64,000 bases of DNA, from assembly GCA_027922465.2 (NCBI GenBank), contig BQMF02000200.1, forward strand, positions 372,001 to 436,000, written 5' to 3'. The stretch comes from Turritopsis dohrnii. Its lineage: Eukaryota > Cnidaria > Hydrozoa > Anthoathecata > Oceaniidae. The notes beneath the pieces are model-generated. The model was not told where the DNA came from, ran no database searches, and saw only the letters and a list, made by a program, of their open reading frames with translations. The translations under genes and the position numbers were made by a program. Shown here piece by piece: positions 1 to 12,300 of the stretch (position 1 is its first letter; every line of letters starts with the position of its first letter).

Positions 1-435
1 GTAACTTGACTCCATGGTGGATGGGCAGTGTTCATATTTTGTGATTTGGCCAGCTACCTGGATTATTCAGGAGTTTGTAAGAACAATTTCACAAGTGCTT
101 CAGCCGCAGGTTTGGCTCAACGATAACAGCAAAACCAAAAATAAATCCAAGGCTGAAATCATTGTGATAAAAAGATAAAAACGGTCTGAGTGTGAATTTT
201 CTTGTGGGAGGAATACGACTTAAGATGTGAATTCCCTCGCAGTTTTGACACTTGTGACCGACGGAAAGGAAATTTAATTAACGAAATTTCGAGTCTTTTC
301 GCCAAAATAACATGAGACTGAAGAATCAAATAAGAACAGTCAGCCTAAGTCAAATTTCTCTGGATCTTATAAAAAATCAACTTGACACGTATGACCAATC
401 ATAGTAACAACTGATACTCAATCTTATCACCTTAG

Positions 436-3400
436 ACCGTTACGAGCTTATCAGTTATTTTTTCGTGATGTTCAAAGTGAAGTTCGCGAACAATATCCTA
501 ACGTAAGTAATGTGACCGTTATGTTGTTGTCGAAGGACAGTGTGGATGTTATGAAGTGTTGCATTGCATATGTGTGTTCCGGTTACCTTCTATATGCTTT
601 TCATTTTGCAGCTTACGTTCGGTGAGTTATCATCGAAGGTTTCACAGCTATGGGAGAGTATAGAAGCTGACAAGAAAAAGGTTTGTGTGTGCAAATCGTT
701 TTTGCTCTCTTCTCTTCTCTTTAAGATGTATCAAACAGTCTTTGTAATGATATATAACGGGTCTTTACTTATAAAACGGATTTGAATACTTATGCGAGGT
801 ATGGAACAGATGATGGAGTTGTAACATGCATGTGAGTGTTACTATAGTATCTCCGTTATTTTGAGAGTACATGTTTCGTGATTAGGAATATCAAGAGAAA
901 CAAGTTGCAGCGAAATCGGAGTACGACTTGAAGTTACGAAAGTACAACGAGATACTAGCAAGGGTACGTGTTTGCATCCGTCAGAAGCTCTTCTGTATGG
1001 GAAAGCCGTCAGCGTTTCTGCGGGTTTCATCTCTATTTGCTTTTTAGGAAGCGAGTGGATCGCCGTCACAGTCGTCAAAGTTTGAAACGGAAGATGTGGA
1101 AATGAAGAGTGACGAGGAATCGACGCCCAAAAAGGTGGTGAAGAGAAACGTCAAGCGAAAGAAGAAGTCACCCAGCCGACCTGCGACTGACGTACGGCAA
1201 ATGTCGGAGGAAGACTTATTGGCGCAAGTTAACGACAGCGACGAAATCCCTATAGAAACGATACAAGACGAGCCTCACAAACTAAAGAAGGTGAAGGGAA
1301 AGAAGGCAGCCAATCAAGACGATCCTCCATCATCTCCGTCGCTACCGTCGTCGGACAGTTCGTCAGACGAAGATGACGACAGTGAAAGTGCGATTTCAAG
1401 AATTCGTCAAAAAGCCGCCGAGTTGAAGAAGAAAATCAAGGAAGAGAAAAAGGCGCAGAAAAATAAATCTAAGGAGGTGGCACCGAAAAAGCCTAAGCTC
1501 GTTACGCCCAAAATGCACGTCGAAACAATAATGGAGAAAGAGGAGATACAGCTGCCAACCAAGAAACCTCCGCTGGAGAAAATTCGTCGAATCGAGAAAA
1601 AATTGGAGAAGAAGGAAGAGATTCCCTTGCCAACACCACCTAAGAGCACATTCAAAATCCCCAAAAAATCTTCCTCTGAAAACGGAATGGTATGTTGTTT
1701 CTGTTCTTGCTGTGTAATTCCTCTAGCCATATATATACAATGGAATCTCTGTAAAGCGGACACCATTGAGACCTGAAAAAAGTGTCTGCTTTATGGAGAT
1801 GTCCGCTTTATAGAGATTCTATATGAAAATTAATATTTGTCAAAAATAAATCGAGAATGGGCCTCTAAAGGTTTCTAAAGGACTAAAGGTTTGTAAAGTT
1901 AACAGGTTTCATATAGGACAAAGAAACTTTTGATGCAATGAAAAAGGTTTTTTTTTTGAAACCAAAAAGCAGAAATCAATAACATGGATATTCCAGTTGA
2001 TGAATAGATGATGTTATTGGCGTTTGCTTTTTTGTTTTGAAGCTGTATAACTTTCAAGCGTTTTCTAACGCTTGCTAACTGTACAATAAAATGTACTGTG
2101 ATTGGAAAACGTGTGAATCATGGCGCTGACTACGGACTCGAGATTCCTGTGAATTTAAAATTTCGTGGACCTGTCAAAGTCATTCAGTGGGCAGAAAATG
2201 CTGTGAAAAAAGTTATTCGAAGTATCGACAAGAGAGTAAAACATTGTAAAAAGTAAATATTCTCAGAAAATATAAGTTATTTTGCTTGAAAAATTGTTTT
2301 TGTATCTGTATCCACTTTAGAGAGATTTTTTATAGGCAAAAAGTTCATTTGGGACCTGAAAAAAGTGTCCGCTTTATGGAGTGTTCGCTTTATAGAAACT
2401 TTCTCATAAGAGTTTTACTGTAAATCCATCCGTCCCTAGATAAACTGTCCGTTTTAAAGAGGTGTCCGGTTTATAGAGATTCCATGGTATTACGTCATTT
2501 CCGCCCTCGTCTCCGCTTTAAACTTTTACAATTGTGATCTAATTCGCCATGATCAAAGACCTTCGTTAAATAACTTTATCAGCAACGCCACCATTTTCTT
2601 CGTGAATAATACCAAACTGCGTGTTCGAAAGCAAGCCGAACTTGACTGTTTCGTGTTTGTTTAATTTACGGGAAGGAGTATGGAGCCCCCTTGTTCGCGT
2701 ACGATGCTATGCAGTATCATACGAGGAAAAGTACGTGTAGGAAACAATGCTCTTGCCAGAACGATCTTGTTATGTTGTTGCACGACAATCGTACGCATGC
2801 CTATTGATTTTCACGTAGCGATTCATCGTAACCTGAAAATGAAACAAGCGATAAAATTTCATTACAAACGTTTGCGAGGAAAATCAGTCTGCTGCACATT
2901 ATTCATAATTTACCGAACACCTAATAACATACTCGATGTTTCACTGTAAATGTGAAAAAGTTTTTCGAGAAGAAGTCATAATACTTCACATGATTAGAAA
3001 AACCCTTTCTTTATGTATGGCGCGGGATTTCCTAAACTTTCCTGCATTCTTCTGCGTTTTGACATTAATTTGTGATTGCTACTATAATGTAAAATTATGG
3101 TCCAATCAAAGATCTTGGTAACAATTGCTTGATTTTATGTTTGATGGTCTGGTGTATACATTCCAGCCTCGATATCAATATTTAAATTTTAACCACGGTG
3201 CTTAAACGGAAACTCGGGCGACGTGTTTTTAGACATCGGTCTCAACCACCCTGATTGGAAATTAAAGATCTCTTCATTGTTCAGAGTGGCTAGAATTGTA
3301 CTAAAATCAATTTTTCCTGGTCACATGACAGTCTTTATTGTACAATTATCCCTTCTTTGGTTTTGTTTAGGCGACTGGGCCTCGTCTTTGTATCCGTGAA

Positions 3401-3763
3401 AATTGCAGGCAACCAGCTAAGACGACACGTGAACGAGGTTCGCAGTATTGCAGTAACGAGTGTTTGGTGTTGTATTGTAGGTAAGGCGTTTGCCTTTTAT
3501 TTTTGATGTTACTAGACTTCTTGGGGTGATGAATTATCGAGACACTTATAGTAAAAACTTGAAGAGCTTTAGAAATTTCTTTCCCCTTCTTGTTTTTGAA
3601 CAGAAGCATTTTTACTCAGCATCTGTAATAGATTACACTGAGACGATTATCAGTAATGCGTCAAATCGATTGGTATTTTTCGCAGTTTAATGTTTTCTTG
3701 TGTCCCTATTTCAGAGAAGTGTTCGCCTCTTGGGTTTTGGAAAGACGATCTGAAGCAACGTAG
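436..3763 (+). CDS. TOX-family HMG-box protein (5' end not resolved)
   Basis: Putative chromatin-binding HMG-box protein of the TOX family, nuclear by analogy. Exons read in phase: 436-502, 612-680, 886-963, 1048-1689, 3371-3480 and 3715-3763 (stop TAG). The first three encode the HMG box: the RPLRAYQLFFRD helix, then TFGELSSKVSQLWESIEADK, then EYQEK through LRKYNEILA. The fourth exon is a long charged linker rich in Lys, Glu and Ser. The last two exons encode a small Cys motif, LCIRENC then QYCSNECLVLYCR, followed by EVFASWV, which resembles the conserved C-terminal tail I know from TOX proteins (CSNEC..HCRDVF.AWV). The exon before 436 must end on two bases to complete the Lys/Arg codon; I could not place it with confidence, though an open stretch lies at about 72-180. 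The 1.7 kb intron 1690-3370 carries a TA-flanked transposon. Assignment to TOX rather than another HMG class rests on both the box and the tail. Confidence 0.8.
1738..2487. mobile_element. Tc1/mariner- or pogo-like non-autonomous element
   Basis: The ends are inverted repeats: the left reads CAATGGAATCTCTGTAAAGC and the right, reverse complemented, reads CCATGGAATCTCTATAAACC. TA dinucleotides at 1736-1737 and 2488-2489 are the presumed target duplication. The motif 'gtccgctttatagag' recurs inside each end. No transposase ORF is present. It lies in an intron of the TOX-like gene. Confidence 0.7.
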
Positions 3764-6198
3764 ATTATGAATCAAGCTAAAAATCATATGAACCGCGCTG
3801 CAAAAACACGGACAATCACTATTTGACTGAAAGCGTTCAGAAGGATGAAGCCGTGTTAAAAAGACATGAAATGATCATGGACGGTATCCTCTGCGGAGGA
3901 GTTTACATTCAATTATTAATCGTGACGTCATGTATAAATTTCGTCATTTTTTAGCGTTCCAAACGTTGTCTCCATTCACCGTCGTCCTTTAATACAAATA
4001 TCTTCTTTGGTTTTTTTGGTGTGTTTTTTATTTAAGATCTTTGTTCATTTCTTTTTCTGTTTATTGACCACCTAAATGCGTTGTTGATATTTTTGTCGTG
4101 AGCGTTTTTTTCGTGATAAACTTTTGATCATTTTCTTTTGGAAATATACATCGAACACGCCGTGCGTAAATTCGAATTGGCACAGGCACATTACGTGTTT
4201 ATTCTGTTTTGATTGAACGCGCTGTGGATTAATTCGAATTGGCATGGGAACGTGATCTTTTTACTCTGTTTTGATTGGTCCAGGTAGGTGGTCATTCGCA
4301 AATGTATTCTATCTTTCTCCTTGTTTAAAAGAAATATTAGCAATCTTATTGGGGTTGTTCAGCGGTGGATAGACAAAGGGATTTTACACGAGATATTTTA
4401 TAAAGCTAGAATTTATACAAATGTAAAAAATTGTACAGAATTTATACTGCTATGTTAAGTAGCGAATAGATAGGTTGGTGTTTCCTATATGCCAGCAAGA
4501 TATTTATTGAAAACAAAATGTCATGTTTTGTTGTAAACAAAGACATCATCCATTGTTTCAAAATTACCCGTGATTAATTTGCTTTTTTTTTCTGATAATA
4601 AAATTCCACTTGGCGTTAGTAAGATCTGTCTCATTACTGTCGATCATAATTAATTCTCATTTTTTGGATCGAAAGTTAAAACGACTTTGTGCTCGTATCC
4701 TGTTTTACATATAGCTGAGTCAGTACGACGACTCGAATTTGAAAGTATTTTAAAATGAACTTGTTCGCAAGAAAACAACTCCAGGATGAAATGAATCAGA
4801 TTTCGTGCCATTAAAAACGAAAGTAAGACTTTCCTAGATCTGTGATCTAACAGCACTTAGGAGAAATATCTTCGAAACTGATTTTAAATGGCATGTAAGA
4901 AGGAGGGTGACGTCTCTCCATTTTTGTTTTTAAGATCACTTACTTTTTGGCTACCAAAAAGGAGATTTTTAAAACACTATCTAGCGCACACTAACTGGCA
5001 GCGTAATTTCTGTATTGTATATTTTGCGTTAGGTATTCACATTTGTATAAATAGAATGTTTTGTGTATTTGCAGATACTGGACGATCGAAAGAATAAAAA
5101 AATTGTTGTTGTTTTTGTGTGTGTATCCTCCCTCGCTGTGGTATTAAAATTTAAGCCTCGAACCATCGAAGACCATTCTGGAAGTGTATGCAAGAAACGT
5201 GGAGGAGACTCTTTTTTTTCTTTCATGAAGCTTTTGCGCTCCTTATGTGACTGTGTTCTTGTGCGTTGCTAGCGCAGAATCCATTCAAATCAAACATCAA
5301 GCTAAACTTCTGTCAGTATTTTTGTTGAGGATTGTAGATTCTTTCGTTCTCGAAAAATCTATTTCTTTGGCAAACAAGCAATCTAAACAGATTGATATTT
5401 TAATTGTTTGTCACGAAAACTTGATTTATTATTAACTGGAATAATAGCGAGGTCAGAGACTTTTCAAAGAAATGTTTTAACTGAAAGACTGGTGCTACCT
5501 AAGGCAAAAAGCCCCGGGAACGAGGTTGGACTTATTTCTTTTGCTGCGATTTTTAGAGCTTACTGCTGAATGGAAGCTTTCTTACATGAATGTGTTTCTT
5601 AAAAGTGAAGAAGGATTCGATATCCCTTTGATAAAATCATGCTACTTGTAAAAGCGACTTTGAAGAATTGTGAAAGGGACGATAATCACAGTGATAGTGT
5701 TTCGTTCATCCTCTTCGACTGTGGCTTGTGCTCCATTCCCCGTTCGTTTGTTTTTTGTTTTGCTATGTGACCTTTTTATCACATACAACTTGCTTATTGG
5801 TACCGCTCCAACTTGAAACAATTTCACCCAAAAGAAAATGATAAAAGCTCATTGCAAAGAGAACCAAGCATTATATCTGCATATTGACACACATTCAATG
5901 TAAATTAAGAACGATGAAATGTATTATCTATATTGCCTGAACTGCTTCGATAATCACAGGGAGTCGACTGTAAAAATGGTAGGGAGTCTTAGGGCTGAAC
6001 AAAGCATAGCACCCTTCCCCACCTAAAATGCTCTCCATGAGATTTCAATGTTGGAATGCCTTTTGATTGGTTTGTGTGACTTTTCTCTGTTCGACAATTT
6101 TCCGATTATTTAGGAACGGGTAAAATATTTCCTTTTTCTAGATTGTCTCCTTAACATAATAGAAAGGATTCACTGTATAAATGTGCTTGTTTGAGCTT
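3764..6198. other. Intergenic DNA after the TOX-like gene
   Basis: Presumed 3' UTR followed by AT-rich intergenic sequence. Short open frames exist on both strands but show no recognisable domain, no long splice-consistent chain and no conserved motif. The only structure I can point to is an imperfect direct repeat: a segment containing 'ttcgaattggca' and ending 'ctgttttgattg' occurs at about 4171-4214 and again at about 4232-4277. Confidence 0.5.
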
Positions 6199-6304
6199 AA
6201 ACGGATTTAATTTGATTGGCTGAGTTCATAAAAGAAAGGATTTGATTGGTTGAGTTCATGAAATAAGGAATTTGATTGGTTGAGCTCACAAAAGAAAGAA
6301 TTTA
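6199..6304. repeat. Tandem repeat, about 36 bp unit, three copies
   Basis: Three successive copies of a unit of the form 'tttgattggttgagttca' followed by an A/G-rich spacer. It lies just downstream of the stop codon of the astacin gene, which is read on the other strand. Confidence 0.7.
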
Positions 6305-6341
6305 GTTGATTCAAGCATTTTTATTTCTCATACAACTCTTT

Positions 6342-9300
6342 TCAGCAGCCGTACAATTCCATTCGAACACACGGATAGTTCCAATCGGTTGGGATGTAGC
6401 GAATATAGCGTGCTTGAATGTTCGTTGTGAATTGATTCAATACAGGTGTCACGTGATCACAATTTCCATCAAACTCCTGCAATCGTGAAATAAACAAACA
6501 AATAAACAAAAAGGCAGCATTTTTTTAAAAACAGATCCATCTCAAATTTTGTAAACTTAAAATTTTGCTTGAATGAGGAGGAAACCTCTCTTATTGGTCA
6601 AAAAAAGGTTTGTCAGCCATTTACTTTTTGAGCTATTTACCTTGTCTCTTCCTCCTTCTTGATAGGTTTTGAAGACCGCCCCATCATCACTGTATTGTAT
6701 CATGAACTTGCCAACGCGCTCAAAATATTTGTCACGCCCTATAATATAGAACGTCCAGTATTACATGCAGTCAGTTGGTTTGAAATGCTAAAAATTAATA
6801 AATGGATGATTAAATAAATAAATAAATAAATAAACAAATAAATAAATAAATAAATATTAGGCGGGTGCGCTTCAACAATTCAATTTACTGAAAGTTCAAG
6901 TTATTGAGATGTTTGTGGGTTTGTCGAGCTCATCAACTATACACAGTGAGATATAGAAGCACGTACCTTGTGTCGCAATGTGAGAAATGGTTTTTCTTGT
7001 TCCCAGATCGACCTGCACGTAGCCATCTTTCGATCTAGCTTGATTGTGCGATTTAGCACACCATGCACCAATGCGCTTGTTCGTGTAGTCATCACCCATG
7101 TACAACCGCGCATTCATAGCAGCTGCGTTCCAGCCACCTCCTTAAAAAGATTGCAGCCATGTTTAATATTTCTCTGAATGGAGAAACTAACGGCAGCCGA
7201 TGTGGGAGTATTCTATAAAAAGAAAATTGTTACCACACCTGGCGACAAGTGATCGGGTGAATAAAACGCTGAGTCAGGAATTTTGAACGAGCCACTTCCA
7301 TCGTAGGCTAATCCGAGTGGGTTTGCGCATGCGCCAGCTGGCTTTAGAACACCTTGATCGCAGGTAGTTGCCTTGCAGGATTTCAAACAGTTTTTGAGCA
7401 TCCATCCAGGGTTACTTTGGCATTCGCCTTGCTTAGCCCAAGTTGGACACTGCTGGTGACTATCGAGACACAGCTTCCCTACAATGACAAAATACACGAC
7501 CCTTTTTGCTTGTTGTTTTTGACAACAGAATTACTTTTTTTTTGGCCCATATATCTCCATCTAACGTAAACGCAAGGGAGTTTATAAGTCAGTGGAAGGA
7601 TATATTTTCCCAGCCTTCACTTCGAAGGTTCGTTGAAAACATTAAGATATTTATTGTCTTGTATCATTAAGACTCAAAAAGACTAGAAAAAGCTTATGGT
7701 TTTTGCAGTTGTAACCCAAATTTGTTGAATAGGTACTGTATAATACTCCCACAGGTACATTACAATACAATAAAAAGATACACCAATACACCAATACACC
7801 AATACACCAATATTCATTGAAAACGCTCTTCTTCGCAGTGACATTTTGACAATGTTGTCCATCGAGAAATAATGATATCTCGATGGTAGGGAACATAAAC
7901 TTCATATAATCAACCAATCGTTCAAAATCGCCGTTTATCTTACATCAGGTCAATAGAATTTGTCTCACTATTAAATCATATTATAACACGGTTTAATCAT
8001 TCATAGAGGTTAAGCTAATCATTCCCTCTCACAGGGAGTCTTCAAATAGTTTATAAGTGGTTTTAAAGACAGATAAACAGATAAATAAACAAGCCAACAA
8101 AAGATAGTCTGCAAAAAATAATAAGTTGTGCTTGAGACGTTTAAACAAGAAATGAACATCATAATGTACATTACCTTTTCCCAGGAATTTCCTCTTAGCG
8201 CTAGTGTCACCAGTGGGTATTGGGCCACGAGTAGGACCCGGTGTCGGCTGCACAGGGGGCGTAGTCTTTGGTGTTCCACCTAGTTATTCAGAAAAATAAG
8301 ATTGAAGAAGGTGTTTTCCATTCCGTTGAAAGGTAGCGCTTGCTTCAAATTAAATGCTATTTTTGTAGTTCTGTCGTTTCTGCTTGAACGAGGCGTTAAG
8401 GTGGATGCACACTAGACGGTTTTATTTCTACTATTATTTCACCGCTAAAAATTTCGCTGCGGCGAAACATGCACGGATCTTAATTTGAATCCACCTCTAA
8501 CCCCAATACAAATAGCAAAGCCTTGACCGCAAATCAGTGATCGCATCGTGTTAAACAATAGTTTTACACAAAACATAAAAATCGCAAAAAGATGGACTGT
8601 CGCCTGTTCTGATGAGAATAACATGGAAATGCGTATCCATTTGGCTCGATATGATTTGTCATTACATGCAAAATATGTAGAGAAGTCACTTGGATAAAAG
8701 AGACTAAACAGAGATGGTAGAGGAGGTATAATGAAATTTTAGTGATTGTATATATAGCTGTGAAGGGCATACATACCTTTCCATGAAAAAACCCCAACTT
8801 TAACAATATGTTATGACTTTTTGTACCGATTAATTGAACACGCTGTAAAACGAAGATTACCTTGGCAAGTTGGGTTGCAACTTTTTTGACAAATTCTTGC
8901 CACTGTCGGGTTTATGGTACAGTGGTTCCACGATTTCCACATAGGACATTTTTGATCCCTGTCGATACAATCGCTTCCTACAATAGTATAGGGATTGTAT
9001 TGTGGAGATTGTATTGTGGAGATGATATTGTGGAGATTATATTGTGGAGATGATACTGTGGAGATTATATTGTGGAGATGATATTGTGGAGATGATATTG
9101 TGGAAATAAAATAATGGATATGATAGTAACATTTAAACAGGTAAGATTATTTGCGAGGCCCTCAACAACAAAATAGACTAGAAACGAAATTATCATGTTA
9201 CCTGTACATGTTGGAGACTTGCAACTTAGTTTGCAGTTCTCCTGGACCCAAGTACTAGTTGAACAATGACCAATCTTTGCCCAATCCTTACAATACTGAT

Positions 9301-12300
9301 TTTTATCAACGCAATCTGAAAGAATTATATTGGAACTGTTCCGATTAACCCGTCTATTGTGAGGGTTATTTCAAAGTGTCGTGAGCATTTTTCTACGCAA
9401 CCATTCAATGTATATGGGCTTGCAGATCGTTCTTAGGGCGTTTTCATCACACCTTAAACATCAAGGGCGTTATTGCCACCCTTTAAACATCAAGATGAAG
9501 ATATAATAGAACTTTTCCAAAATTCTGTTTAAATACCGTTATCATAGAACTCCAAAAAGCATGTTTCGGTTTTTAAGGTGGTACAGTGCAACCTCCCATA
9601 GCGACCACCTCTGCGCAAAGACCACCTCCCATCAACGACCACTAAACTTTGGTCCCGCTACAAACAAATGGAATTTCCAACAAGCATGTTTTCGTTTTGC
9701 GAGTATTACAAATTAACGAGATAAAGATGTGCAATTAACGAAATAATGAAATACGTAGAAGGGAGGCGAAACTTGATAACTAGGCATTGAAAGGTTGTTT
9801 AAACACAAATTTGAGACGCAATTTAGCTTTCAACAGTTAGGTATAACGATATCGGATAGGATGAGAACAAAGTAGACAAAAACGTTAGCATCTTGAGAGG
9901 ACAGGGAGTAGAGCGTATTACCTTTAGCAGCTCTTTTGTTTCTGATGTCTCCGATATGTGGCTTGTTTTTCACCGCTCGTCGTTTTCGCATGACAGCTGA
10001 AAAGAGCGTGATTGTTGTTTTCACATATGTTGCTAAATTATTTCCTATGGATTCTCACAAGTCCTAATATTTTCAGGGGTTGCTTAAAAATCCATTCTGA
10101 AATCATAAAAGAAAAAAAATGACATATTCATTAAAAAACAAAAAACGTTTCATACTTTTACAGTTATACATCAATGACGTTTGCAGGGCGTCATCTTTAC
10201 TCAACGCCACGTATGGCACTTTGCCATTCAAAGGGCGGATGGGCGTTATAGTATCTTTTCCGTTTGAGGAGAAAGCGTTCCATGGGTAATGCATAATGGA
10301 TTCATAATCATAAGGAACGCCCAGCGAGTCTGTATTTTGAACTATATCGAAAGCATCCTTAAACTGTCCCTGTGAACAGAACAAAACAAATTAAATCTTC
10401 CAGTGACTCACTTTCCTTAAGATATGATTAAACAACAATGATGGATAAAAGCATTTCATTATAACGTGTTTGTTCATCTAACAATTTGAAAGCAACTCAG
10501 TTAAAGCTTCTGGAAGAACGAGGCAAAGTCTGAACTTAACCCTCACTAACCCAAACAAATTTAACAAGGTTTACACCATGAAGTTTCAAAATGTTGGATG
10601 ATCTATATGTAACATACACATGTATGTACGCCCATTCAACGTAACGCCCTGTATATATATGCATACGTAACGCCCTCTCTGAACAACCAAACATATACTT
10701 TTTTATATGCACTGTGTTTTTTCGGTTAGAAACCACCCTCAAATACAAGCCGCAATTTTTAAAGAAAGAACTTAATAAAAGCCGACCTCAAATAGAAGCC
10801 GCTTCTACCATTGTGACAACCCTAAAACTTCATATAAGAAGAGTTACACTAACACTTCACATAAATCAAAGCAAATTTGTACTGTGGTGATTTCACAAAT
10901 TCGTATGCAATGTAAAAGCCGCCATTGAGTGCTGTAATTTCCGTCGAAAAATACAGTACCTAATCATTTTTTACTTGTGAAACATTTTCTGGTTCTTTTG
11001 AAACGTAGATGTGAGACAGCTACTCTAAATAAGAAAAATATAAGAAGCATGGGGAGGAAGTTGCTTACAATGTTTTCCCAGTGAACTTTTATAAATTGAT
11101 CCCTGTCCTTCCTGTTCTGTTCGTGGTAAAATCCCACCACGTGACCAATTTCGTGTGTCATGACGTGTTGATATTCGCAACCATAACCAACCGAAATCTT
11201 CGTATATGACGTCATACCGACATTGCCCCAGCAACTAGAAGCAAAACATTATCAAAATTGATGTGACGCCTTCAAAGGAAATGATTTGATTGGGTAGATT
11301 TTAACAAAGGATGATTGGAGAGGTTATTTGTTGGGTGTCACTGTAGAACAAAAGAAAGAATTTTAGTGGTGGAGGAAGAGGGGAAAATGAACGCCCTCAA
11401 GTAAAAGGTGTAAACTTCGTTTGCGCCCATTTCTACCGTGGAACCTTACTGAGTGTTTCGGAAAAATTTGAGATAATATTTCTCGTTGGTCCTTTTCACG
11501 AAGCGAATGCATGTTTTAGCCTCCCATTCAGCCATAGCTTTTTTCACGGCATCGACAGCATCTTCCAGGTTTTCTATGACGTAAGATCGAGAAAATCAAA
11601 TTTCTTGATAATCTGAAAACTGTCACAAACAGAATGGTTCTGTCACAAACAGAATGGTTTCGTCACAAACAGAATGGTTTTGTCACAAACAGAATGGTTT
11701 TGTCACAAACAGAATGGTTTCGGTAATCGTAAAAAGAATAATTACTTCACGCATTGAAAATTAGTAAATAGAGCCTAAAGGTAACAGCTTTTTTAACCAT
11801 CGGAAAGAAAACATTACACGTTTTTTTTTATATAAGCAACACGTTTATAAGCAACACTAGTAAATTTTCTATAAAAGTTAAGCAACAGTACTACAAGAAT
11901 ATTAGATATATTTTGAAATGATGCAGCACTGGCATAGCTACAGCACATTTGTTAAAATTGCCACACTAGGTGGTTACACTAGGTTGCAGTACTGTGTCCT
12001 ACACTTTATACTTAAATACTTAAGCTTACACAAACGATTTCAAGACTGGAAATACATATTTTTTCAATTAATGCTTAGCAACAAATTAAGCAACATTACT
12101 GCTAACGTCAGACCTTGGTTGCTTATTAAAAAAAAACGTGTATATGGGTTTCGAAAACAAAAAACAAAACAAGAGATCTTAGATTCCAACCCAGGGTCTG
12201 TTGCTCTTCCGAAATACAGACGTATGCTCCTGCGTTCGAGGTTGGTAAGAATCTTTTGTTCTTCGTCTAAACATCAGACTTTCACGTTGAAAACCATAGA

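Noticed and set aside
1407..1766. Open frame opposite the TOX-like exon
   Set aside because: Antisense shadow of the Lys/Glu-rich exon; low-complexity Phe/Ser composition.
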